DNA from: Synechococcus sp. HJ21-Hayes
GTDB taxonomy: Bacteria; Cyanobacteriota; Cyanobacteriia; PCC-6307; Cyanobiaceae
NCBI RefSeq assembly: GCF_024345835.1
Contig: NZ_JAGQBW010000014.1
Span: 1 to 64,000, forward strand
Direction of reading: 5' to 3'
DNA length: 64,000 nt
Made by a program: the position numbers and the translations under genes. Positions 55,262-61,937 of the stretch are shown piece after piece; the first letter of the stretch is position 1; each line of letters begins with the position of its first letter. The notes below the pieces were generated by a model, which did not search any database, was not told the DNA's origin, and worked only from the letters and a program-made list of their open reading frames with translations.

Positions 55262-56202
55262 TGCGCTCCAGGTTCAGTTGTTGCTTGAGCCAGTCCTGAT
55301 CGGTAGGGCCTGCCTGCTGCAGTTGGAAGCGTTTGATCAACCAGGGCAGGATGTCGAGCTCTAGGAGCTGGCCGGTGTCGCCGTCCAGCTTTATGCCATA
55401 GAGGCAGCCCAGGTCGGAGCGCCATGGGCTGGGTGTCTCGATGCCTTCGTAGTCATTGAGGAGATCACCGCAGCCATACAGGATCAGCTTGTCGCGGTAG
55501 ATCTCGAATGGCAGGGGGTGGTGTGAGGAATGGCCAAACACCACATCAATGTCGGCCAGGTCAATCAGCTGCCTCGCGAACCATTGGTGCCTGTCCGGCA
55601 TGACCGGAACCCAGTTGGCCCCCCAGTGCAGCGAGAGAACAATCCTGTCGCCAGGGCGCCGCTGTTTCAGCACAAACCCTGCCAGCCAGCGGGAGGTTCC
55701 GTCGTCCAGATGGGGAAGAAAGGCCACGCCAGGATGGTGCGCATCCACCGCCCAACTCGGGGGTACACCGCTACTCGCCACGGCCCACGCGAAGACCAGC
55801 CGACGTTGGGCCTGATCGGCACTGAGCCCGGCCCCTCCAGCCCCAATCCAGGCTGTGGTTGTTGGCCAGGCAGCGCAGATCAAGCTTGGCGGCGGTAAGG
55901 CAGCTGATGTTGTGGGGGTGCATCCGGTCATGAATGTCTTTCTGCGGCCATGGCCGTGCTGCTGTCGTGATCGCCGTTGCCAGGTTGATGATGCGCACAT
56001 CGGCCGCCATGGCTTCCATCGCGGCCAAGGCCTCACCCCAGGGATAGGCGGGAGCCACCGGCTCGTAAAGCTGGGGATCAACCGGATGGGGCAGCAGCTG
56101 GTCCATGCCGCGTCCCGTCATCACATCACCGGCGAGGCGCAGCCTCAGCTCAGACAAGGCACCCTCGCAATCCACGGACTCCTGCCGCCAGCGTGGTGGC
56201 AT
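55218..56202 (-). pseudogene. capA: CapA-family (poly-gamma-glutamate-synthesis-like) protein, frameshifted with internal deletion
   Basis: Two frames carry the two halves of one CapA metallophosphatase-like gene. The first (from ATG 56202) reads GDVMTGRGMDQLLPHP, INLATAITTAARPWPQKDIH, HNISCLTAAKLDLRCLANNH and SLDWG. The second frame takes over near 55845 and reads GLSADQAQRRLVFAWAVASS, RIVLSLHWGANWVPVMP, VFGHSSHHPLPFEIY, ILYGCGDLLNDYEG. The join is frameshifted and lacks about 20 residues that normally lie between NHxLDWG and this part. The protein is therefore disabled unless the sequence has an error. Confidence 0.78.
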
Positions 56203-56272
56203 TGCTGCGCGGTGGCTGGATTCTTCACTGGGTACCTAGGGTCCGATCCAGCCGAGCACAGCAGTAGGGGCA

Positions 56273-57613
56273 ATGGCGGCTAAGCGCACTCTCAATGCCA
56301 AAAATCTCCAGCAACTCGGCGTTGCTGCGCTCGCCGAGTTGCTGATGGAGGTGAGTACAGGCAATGGGGTGATCCAACGCCGCCTACGCCTCGCCTTGGC
56401 CAGCACCGATGGGGCCGAGGGAGCGGCCCAGGAAGTGCGCAAGCGCCTGGCCGCCATCGCCCGCTCCACCACCTTCGTGGATTCCCGCAAGCGCAAGGCC
56501 TTGCTGGCTGATCTGGAGGCCCAGCACCAGGCCATTACCGGCACCATTGCCGCCGAGGATCCGGCGCTGGCCTGTGAGTTACTGGTGCGCTTCCTGGAGC
56601 TGGCTGATGGCGTGATCGATCGCTGCTCCGACACCACCGGCGCCGTGATCGGGGTGTTCAGCCAGGCGGCGGCCCACCTGGGGGGGCTGGCCAGCGCCGC
56701 CCAGTTGCCATCCGACACCTTGGCGGAGCAGGTGGCTGACTTGATGACCGACAACAGCTACGGGCAGTTCGACGATCTGATCCCGACCCTGAACGAGGTT
56801 CTGGGCGAGCAGGGCCTTCAGCGCTTGGCCCAGGAGTGCCGCGATCGTGGTGCCCAGGACGGTCACCAGGCCCTGGTGCAGATCGCCCAGTGCCGTGGCG
56901 ATGTGGAGGCCTACTTAGCCCAGTTCAACTCCGCGCAATTGAGCTGGCCCAACACAGCCGCCGAGGTGGCCCAGCACCTGTTGAAGGAGGGTCGGCCCGA
57001 GCAGGCTCTCCAGGTTTTGGCTGGCGCCACCAAGGGCGCTGCCAGCCGCCCATCACCGGCGTGGGATGAGGCGCGGCTCTCCGTGTTCGAGGCGCTGGGC
57101 CGCCTGGACGAGGCCCAGCAGTTGCGCTGGCAGTGCTTCTGCAAAACCCTCGCGATTCAGCACCTGCGCGAGTACCTCCAACGCCTGGAGGCCTTCGCGG
57201 ATGTGGAGGCTGAAACGGAGGCCTTCCAGGTGGTGGACGCGCACCCGGTGCCCTTGCAGGCACTGCAGTTCCTGGTGGGATGGCCTGCGTTGCCCCGAGC
57301 TGCCCGCTACGTGATCGCGCACGAACAGGACTGGGATGGAGGGGCGTTTGCGATCTATGGCCCTGCTGCCGAACGCCTCAGTGGCAACCATCCCCTGGCG
57401 GCCATGGTGTTGCTGCGGGCGATGGTGTGCTTTGCCCTGGGGATGGGACGGACGACCCGCTATCGCTATGCCGTGGAGGATTTGCGCACCTGTGAGCAGC
57501 TGGCTGTCCGCATCGACGACTGGCAGGGCATTCAAGAACACCACCACTTCGTCGAGAGTCTGCGGCAGCGCCATGCGGCGCAGTGGCGATTCTGGGACTT
57601 ACTGGATCGCTGA
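56273..57613 (+). CDS. DUF6880 protein
   Basis: 446 residues. KRTLNAKNLQQLGVAALAEL and MEVSTGNGVIQRRLRLALAS open the family's N-terminal helix bundle; the rest is repetitive helical structure (LLKEGRPEQALQVLAGATKG, LFEALGRLDEAQQLRWQCF-like) consistent with TPR-like folding. A conserved C-terminal part has HPLAAMVLLRAMVCFALGMG and RYRYAVEDLRTCEQLA. No catalytic motif. It stands alone between the broken capA and the HLIP unit; the function is unknown. Confidence 0.85.
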   Translation: MAAKRTLNAKNLQQLGVAALAELLMEVSTGNGVIQRRLRLALASTDGAEGAAQEVRKRLAAIARSTTFVDSRKRKALLADLEAQHQAITGTIAAEDPALACELLVRFLELADGVIDRCSDTTGAVIGVFSQAAAHLGGLASAAQLPSDTLAEQVADLMTDNSYGQFDDLIPTLNEVLGEQGLQRLAQECRDRGAQDGHQALVQIAQCRGDVEAYLAQFNSAQLSWPNTAAEVAQHLLKEGRPEQALQVLAGATKGAASRPSPAWDEARLSVFEALGRLDEAQQLRWQCFCKTLAIQHLREYLQRLEAFADVEAETEAFQVVDAHPVPLQALQFLVGWPALPRAARYVIAHEQDWDGGAFAIYGPAAERLSGNHPLAAMVLLRAMVCFALGMGRTTRYRYAVEDLRTCEQLAVRIDDWQGIQEHHHFVESLRQRHAAQWRFWDLLDR

Positions 57614-57628
57614 GGCAGACAACACGAA

Positions 57629-57649
57629 ACCCCAGGGATGTCCTGGGGT
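57629..57649 (-). terminator. hairpin, probable terminator of the HLIP unit
   Basis: 8-bp stem (57629-57636 with 57642-57649) and 5-nt loop. On the minus strand it is followed by TTTCGTGTT. It lies about 67 nt beyond the last small ORF of the HLIP unit. On the plus strand it follows the DUF6880 stop by 16 nt but lacks a T-run. Confidence 0.55.
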
Positions 57650-57715
57650 GTGAGCAGCGTTGCCGATGGACAAGGCGTTCAGAAGCAGAACGGCAGGAAC
57701 GTGGACGGAATGGGG

Positions 57716-57793
57716 TCAGTTCGCCAGATCGGGTTGGAGCAGGGCGCCAACAACCCAGGCGCCGAACAGCACGATGGTGAGCGTCGCGATCAT
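57716..57793 (-). CDS. 25-residue hydrophobic peptide, coupled to upstream small ORF
   Basis: MIATLTIVLFGAWVVGALLQ then PDLAN and TGA. One hydrophobic helix and a short polar end. The ATG overlaps the stop of the 38-residue ORF by 4 nt (ATGA), the usual sign of coupling in this genome. I do not recognise it; such small thylakoid peptides are often not annotated. Confidence 0.45.
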   Translation of the reverse strand: MIATLTIVLFGAWVVGALLQPDLAN

Positions 57794-57906
57794 CGGGTTC
57801 TTCGGGCCAGGTCGCTGGGGCGGCTAAGCACGTAGGTGGTCATGCCGGTGAGAAGCACCACAAGGGCGACCATGCAGGCGATGGCTGTGGAGTAGTCGGT
57901 GCTCAT
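57790..57906 (-). CDS. 38-residue single-span membrane peptide (PsbN-like pattern)
   Basis: MSTDYSTAIACMVALVVLLT then GMTTYVLSRPSDLARRTR. A hydrophobic helix leads into TGMTTYVLSRPSDL, whose spacing resembles the PsbN pattern TGxxxYxxFxxPSxxL, though the PsbN C-terminus (DPFxxHxD) is absent. It starts 5 nt after the HLIP stop and couples to the 25-residue ORF. Coding by position and codon use is likely; the family is uncertain. Confidence 0.5.
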   Translation of the reverse strand: MSTDYSTAIACMVALVVLLTGMTTYVLSRPSDLARRTR

Positions 57907-57911
57907 GGCGA

Positions 57912-58055
57912 TCAACCCAGGCCGAGTTGGGCCAGGATGGTCTGGCCGGTGAGCAGCTCGGTGCCGAGGCCGATCACGAAGCCGAGCATGGCCAGGCGAC
58001 CATTCCAGGACTCAGCGAAGGCCACAAATCCAAAGCGGGGAGAGGGCTGGGCCAT
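57912..58055 (-). CDS. hli: high-light-inducible protein (HLIP)
   Basis: 47 residues from ATG 58055. One chlorophyll-binding helix of the CAB/ELIP/HLIP superfamily: FAESWNGRLAMLGFVIGLGT carries the E-x2-N-x-R motif. A GTELLTGQTILAQLGLG end is typical. HLIPs protect photosystem II and chlorophyll-synthesis assemblies under excess light. It heads a unit with the two tiny ORFs downstream. Confidence 0.95.
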   Translation of the reverse strand: MAQPSPRFGFVAFAESWNGRLAMLGFVIGLGTELLTGQTILAQLGLG

Positions 58056-58231
58056 GCGTGTTTCGGATCGTTGCGCAAATTGTAACGGGTTGTGAAGGGG
58101 GCGGGGCAAGGAGGCGTGCCGCCTGCCGTGTCCTTCGTGGCTGCAACAGGATTCGGGGGGGCTCCACCGATGGACGTCCCCGCAGCACTGCGGCCCCGCT
58201 CGCCAGAGTGCAGCTCCACTCCATTCCCGCC

Positions 58232-58528
58232 ATGACCCCCACCCGTGAGCAGATCCTTGCCGCCTCGGCCGGTTGGGTAGCGGTGCTGCTGAATGTGGTG
58301 CCGGGTCTGGGGGCTGGTTATCTGTATCAGCGGCGTTGGAAGGCCTACTGGATCACCTCGGCGCTGGCCACTGTCTGGTTCGTGGCCGGTGCCCTGCTGG
58401 GCCAGAACGCTGATGCTGCAGCCGAGGCCCAGAACCAGCTGGTGGGGCTGATCGGCCTGCTTACGTTGGCGGCAGTTACCGCCACCGAGGCCGGTTTGGC
58501 GGTGAAGGCGGTGCGCCAGCTCGGCTGA
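58232..58528 (+). CDS. small conserved membrane protein (TM2-like)
   Basis: 98 residues. LLNVVPGLGAGYLYQRRWKA near residue 20 looks like the motif of TM2-domain proteins and similar small cyanobacterial membrane proteins. YWITSALATVWFVAGALLGQ gives a second span and LVGLIGLLTLAAVTATEAGL a third. The ATG at 58232 is the first in a plausible context. No operon partner is evident and the function is unknown. Confidence 0.75.
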   Translation: MTPTREQILAASAGWVAVLLNVVPGLGAGYLYQRRWKAYWITSALATVWFVAGALLGQNADAAAEAQNQLVGLIGLLTLAAVTATEAGLAVKAVRQLG

Positions 58529-58599
58529 GCCCCAGCGGTGCGAAATCGGCTGGCTCTGGGTTCATGACGCCTTGGCTTTCAGGCCTTCTCATCGCGGCC

Positions 58600-58806
58600 C
58601 TATCCCGATGAGGCCGTGCGGGTGAAGACCCGCAGCCGCAAGGTCTGCTCACTGGCCATGGGTTCCGCCACCATGCCGGCGCAAACAGCATCCCGGTGCT
58701 CATTGGCCAGCTGCAACAGGGCCTGATTGCCCACGCTGTGTGCCTGGGTTTGACCTGGTTTGGTGAGGGTATTGATCTTGACTGTGTTGTAGTTGGTGGA
58801 TGTCAA
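58600..58806 (-). CDS. small hypothetical protein
   Basis: 68 residues from ATG 58806. Codon use is like the neighbours. The centre LLQLANEHRDAVCAGMVAEP and the end QTLRLRVFTRTASSG have a soluble, mixed character, while the N-terminus is Asn/Thr-rich. No family is recognised and no Shine-Dalgarno is visible. The gene is divergent from the acetolactate-synthase remnant. Confidence 0.45.
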   Translation of the reverse strand: MTSTNYNTVKINTLTKPGQTQAHSVGNQALLQLANEHRDAVCAGMVAEPMASEQTLRLRVFTRTASSG

Positions 58807-58899
58807 TTATTCACTTTGTGCGCCGATAAAGTCTCGATATTTGTGCTGTGGGAGGTGTATCTGCTTGCCGCCATCGCCAATCGCTAACAGGATGAGCTG

Positions 58900-59238
58900 G
58901 TGGCCAAAGAGACGCCCCATGAGCGGCGCTACGTTCTGTTGAAGCTTCTCGAACGGCATGGCGTGACTGGCGATGGCGGTTTTCTGCTCACGGCCACGGA
59001 GCTGGAAACGGCCGTCCGCATTGGCAGCCGGTTTGTGCACCTGATCTGGAATAACGGCAGCTACGACATGGTGGCGTTCCAGGAGCAGGCCCACTACGGC
59101 CGCACCGCCGCCGATCAGCTGGGCCCGGTGTTGCGGGAAGCGCTGCAGCAGAGCGTGCCGGTGTTGATCGACATTCCGATCGACTACTCCCAGAACTTCA
59201 AGCTGATGCAGGACGTGCATCAGGACTTCATTCACTGA
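58900..59238 (+). pseudogene. alsS: acetolactate synthase (AlsS/IlvB-type) remnant, internally deleted in frame
   Basis: 112 residues instead of about 550. The start (RYVLLKLLERHGV, about 11-23) matches the first helix of AlsS. It then jumps in frame to the TPP-binding segment GDGGFLLTATELETAVRIGS and FVHLIWNNGSYDMVAFQEQA, and jumps again from AHYGR to the C-terminal part LGPVLREALQQSVPVLIDIP and IDYSQNFKLM. The Cα loop and FAD domains are gone. Catalysis is not plausible. A ribosome-binding site (AGGA, 7 nt before the GTG) and an unbroken frame remain, so it may still be translated into alsD. Confidence 0.75.
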
Positions 59239-59255
59239 TCCGCCGGTTCACACCA

Positions 59256-60110
59256 ATGCCCTGTCCTCCCGAATCCAGCCACCACCTGCACGTCCATCTC
59301 GGCGATGGCCTGTTCGCGGCGTTGCAGGAGCGCTGCCGGCGCACCGGTGAAAGCGCCTGCCATGTGATCCGAGATGCCCTGGCCGAGGCGCTGGATCTGG
59401 ACCACCACACCCTCTACCAGGTGTCCACCTCCGGTGCCCTGGTGCAGGGGGTCTACCAAGGCTGCGTGCGGGTGGGCGAGCTGCTCAAGCACGGCGATTT
59501 CGGTCTGGGCACCTTCGATGGCCTGGATGGTGAGGGGATCCTGCTTGATGGCTGTTGCTGGCAGGCCTGTGGCGATGGCTCGGTGCGGAAGGCCCCCGTC
59601 GATGCCCTAGCGCCCTTCTGGGTGGCCACCCGCTTTGCGACCGACCACCGGGACACCCTGCGCGATGTGGCCAGCTGGGCCGATCTCACCGCACGGCTCG
59701 ACGCCCTGCGCGATCAGTCCAACCTGTTCGTGGCCATTCGCATTCACGGGGTGTTCGCGCGCATCCGCTATCGGGTGGCCTGCAAGGCCGAGGCCGGCGT
59801 GGATCTTGTGAGCGCCACCGATGCCCAGGCGACGTTCGATCTGGAGAATGTGGCCGGCACCCTGGTGGGCTTCTGGACCCCCAGTTATGCCCGCACGATC
59901 AATGTGCCGGGCTATCACTTGCATCTGCTCAGCGACGACCACCACCATGCGGGTCACGTGCTGGAGCTGCAGAGCCATGAGCTGAGCCTGGAGCTACATC
60001 GAGAGAACCATCTGCAGCTGGTGCTGCCCGAAACCCCCCAGTTCCTGAAGGCGGATCTCAGCGGTGATCCGGCGGCGGCCCTGGCCCGGGCGGAAGGGAA
60101 TCACAGTTGA
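59256..60110 (+). CDS. alsD: alpha-acetolactate decarboxylase with N-terminal RHH-like domain
   Basis: 284 residues. The C-terminal 235 are complete AlsD, a zinc enzyme making acetoin from acetolactate: LYQVSTSGALVQGVYQGCVR, GDFGLGTFDGLDGEGILLDG, and the metal-binding region INVPGYHLHLLSDDHHHAGH (His ligands) plus the catalytic Glu/Arg region. The first ~45 residues (HVHLGDGLFAALQERCRRTG, ESACHVIRDALAEAL) look like a ribbon-helix-helix DNA-binding domain. It follows the AlsS remnant by 17 nt, so it has lost its pathway partner locally. Confidence 0.9.
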   Translation: MPCPPESSHHLHVHLGDGLFAALQERCRRTGESACHVIRDALAEALDLDHHTLYQVSTSGALVQGVYQGCVRVGELLKHGDFGLGTFDGLDGEGILLDGCCWQACGDGSVRKAPVDALAPFWVATRFATDHRDTLRDVASWADLTARLDALRDQSNLFVAIRIHGVFARIRYRVACKAEAGVDLVSATDAQATFDLENVAGTLVGFWTPSYARTINVPGYHLHLLSDDHHHAGHVLELQSHELSLELHRENHLQLVLPETPQFLKADLSGDPAAALARAEGNHS

Positions 60111-60210
60111 GCCAGATGGTCAGACGGCATGACCGCTTTGGCCATCGCCTTTGTCATGGTGGAGGCTCTGATCCGGCTGTGTGGCTAGAGCTGAGCGGGT
60201 CGGGGCCACA

Positions 60211-60242
60211 ACAAAGCCCGGAGCGTGGGCCCCGGGCGTTTG
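60211..60242 (+). terminator. possible terminator after alsD
   Basis: 6-bp GC stem (60216-60221 with 60232-60237), 10-nt loop, A-rich left flank and GTTT right flank. About 105 nt beyond the alsD stop. Modest T-run. Confidence 0.45.
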
Positions 60243-61033
60243 CCTGCTCAGCCGTGGTGCCGACCCAAGGGGGACGGCAGCAGCTGCGCGAGTTTGGTGC
60301 TGGATAACAGCCTGATCGTCTGATCAGAGTATTTTCAGTTGTGGGCGGAGCTGCCGGCGCTGGCACCTGGGGCCAGGTGTCGAGTGGGACGTTCCGTTCG
60401 GTCCGGGGCACCTCAGGCGGTGCAGTGGACGGCCATTCAGGCCTGGAACATCAGGGATCCGTCGAGAATGTTGGAGCAGGGGCCGGATCGTCAGCGCGCT
60501 CCTGCTTGGTGCTCAGGGGGGGTGTCGTCCATTTGTGGAGCCTCCGAATCCCGTTGCAGCCACGATGGATCGGGCGGCCAGGGCTGGCAAGAGCTGCAGC
60601 ACATTCGCTACCGCTCTGGCGAACCCGGTCAGCGCAGTGGGCTGGCCCCATCTGTTCGATCAGGGCCTCGCGGACGTCGTGATGCAGCGCTGTGCCCAGC
60701 GCTTGGCGCAGCGAGGGAGCCATCAGCAAGCAGACGGCTCACCAAGCCGTGCTCCCAGAGCAGTTGCCCCGTGGAGCCGGGATGTTGAACGAGGCGCCAC
60801 GTCTGCCAACGGCGATCAGCGACTTTTCACGCAGTAGTTGCCGGAGCTGTAGTAGCCCAAGGGACACCCTCCCGCTTTCGGGAGGGGGCGCACCGGCTGC
60901 TGGGCCAGAGCGAACAGCAGCGGGAGGCGGCCCATGGTGCGTCAGTGCAGAGAACCAGGTTGGTGCCAGTGAGCGGGGTTGGCCCAAGTTATGCAGGAGC
61001 TGCATGGAACCACTACTGGTGCAGGCTCCGGCC
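60243..61033. other. non-coding or decayed sequence
   Basis: About 790 nt without an intact recognisable gene. On the minus strand, one frame from 61068 to 60451 is open except for a single stop at 60739 and contains LLREKSLIAVGRRGASFNI and SLRQALGTALHHDVREALIE. I cannot assign it to a family, so it may be a decayed gene or chance. No repeats or tRNA seen. Confidence 0.35.
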
Positions 61034-61246
61034 ATGGCACGCGTGTGTCTGCTGGCTGTGGTCTGCATCGATCCGCCGTAGCTCGCGGGGCCGCAGCATC
61101 GGTGCCGCTACCGCTGCGGAGAGATTGGTCCCTATGCCAAGGCGCAGGAGCTGCTCAAACAGGGGCACACCTATCTCGAGGCCAATGGTGATGGGGAGGC
61201 CTGTGAATCCCTGCGCTGGTGCATCCGGCTGCGACGGCCGGCCTAG
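61034..61246 (+). pseudogene. short excalibur-domain protein with in-frame stop
   Basis: From ATG 61034 the frame reads a signal-like start MARVCLLAVVCIDPP, then TAG (61079-61081), then LAGPQHRCRYRCGEIGPYAK, AQELLKQGHTYLEANGDGEA and CESLRW. The second part is a full excalibur (calcium-binding, DxDGxxCE) domain of the kind found in small secreted cyanobacterial proteins. A single nonsense codon splits secretion signal and domain. Confidence 0.6.
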
Positions 61247-61413
61247 CCCACCTTTGACGGCCTGATCCCGTCGATCTGGATCGGCATCTACACCTGCTTC
61301 TACGCCAGCTGGTGCCGCATTCCGTTCCAGCGGCGTGGCTGTTGATCCCCTATCTGATCTGGAGTCCCGTGGGTGCGTTGGTGACCGGGAAGATGCAACA
61401 GCTCAACCGCTGA
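61247..61413 (+). pseudogene. tspO: TspO/MBR-family remnant, internally deleted and frameshifted
   Basis: The first part, PTFDGLIPSIWIGIYTCFYA, matches the loop and second helix of TspO (PxFExxIPxIWTxIF). The second part, in another frame, AWLLIPYLIWSPVGALVTGK and MQQLNR, matches the last helix (LLLPYLLWSPxGTxxTxxMxxLN). The central helices are missing. TspO proteins bind tetrapyrroles and respond to stress. Confidence 0.65.
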
Positions 61414-61501
61414 TCAGATCAGCGCTGTGTCAATCGGTAGGCCAAAGCGATGACCATTGGCAACGGGTTTGTTAGGCTCAAGCAATCAATGCTTCCGCCT
61501 C

Positions 61502-61873
61502 ATGCTCACCGGATCTGAACTGCTCGCCAAGGTTAAGGAGCTGGGTGACGCATCCAAATCAGACCTGGTGCGTGAGTGTGGCTATGTGAGCAGCAAGAAA
61601 GACGGTGGTGAACGGCTGAATTTCACCGCCTTCTACGAAGCGCTGCTCGCCGCCAAAGGGGTCAACCTTGGCACCGATAGCGGCGGCCGTGGTCTTGGCA
61701 AGGGTGGCCGCAAGTTGAGCTATGCCACCAAGGTGCAGTTCAATGGCAACCTGCTGGTGGGCAAGGCCTACACCGCCATGCTCGATCTCAAGCCTGGCGA
61801 TGAGTTTGAGATCAAGCTCGGTAAGAAGCAGATCCGCCTGGTGCCCGTAGGCGGTAGCGACGAGGAGGAGTGA
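61502..61873 (+). CDS. cyAbrB-type transcriptional regulator (copy 3)
   Basis: 123 residues from ATG 61502. Paralogue of the two at 54.0-54.8 kb: SELLAKVKELGDASKSDLVR then ECGYVSSKKDGGERLNF, NGNLLVGKAYTAMLDLKPGD, and EFEIKLGKKQIRLVPVGGSD with an acidic end. It is closer to copy 1 in the AbrB domain (IRLVP) and to copy 2 in the start. The stop codon lies in an 8-bp hairpin. It sits alone at the edge of the decayed zone. Confidence 0.93.
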   Translation: MLTGSELLAKVKELGDASKSDLVRECGYVSSKKDGGERLNFTAFYEALLAAKGVNLGTDSGGRGLGKGGRKLSYATKVQFNGNLLVGKAYTAMLDLKPGDEFEIKLGKKQIRLVPVGGSDEEE

Positions 61874-61890
61874 TTGCGGCAGCGCAATCA
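61871..61890 (+). terminator. hairpin overlapping the stop codon of cyAbrB copy 3
   Basis: 8-bp perfect stem (61871-61878 with 61883-61890) and a 4-nt loop starting exactly at the stop codon. No T-run follows, so it may be an RNA-stability element rather than a terminator. It also lies between convergent genes. Confidence 0.4.
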
Positions 61891-61937
61891 GCAAAGCCTC
61901 ATCCGAACTGACCCGGTAGGCGTTGCGCCGGTTGTCC

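Noticed and set aside
58696-58887. 63-codon plus-strand frame before the AlsS remnant
   Set aside because: It overlaps antisense to a better small ORF (58600-58806) and does not read as AlsS.
60535-60837. 100-codon plus-strand frame in the decayed zone
   Set aside because: No recognisable family; the protein-like impression is not better than that of the opposite strand.
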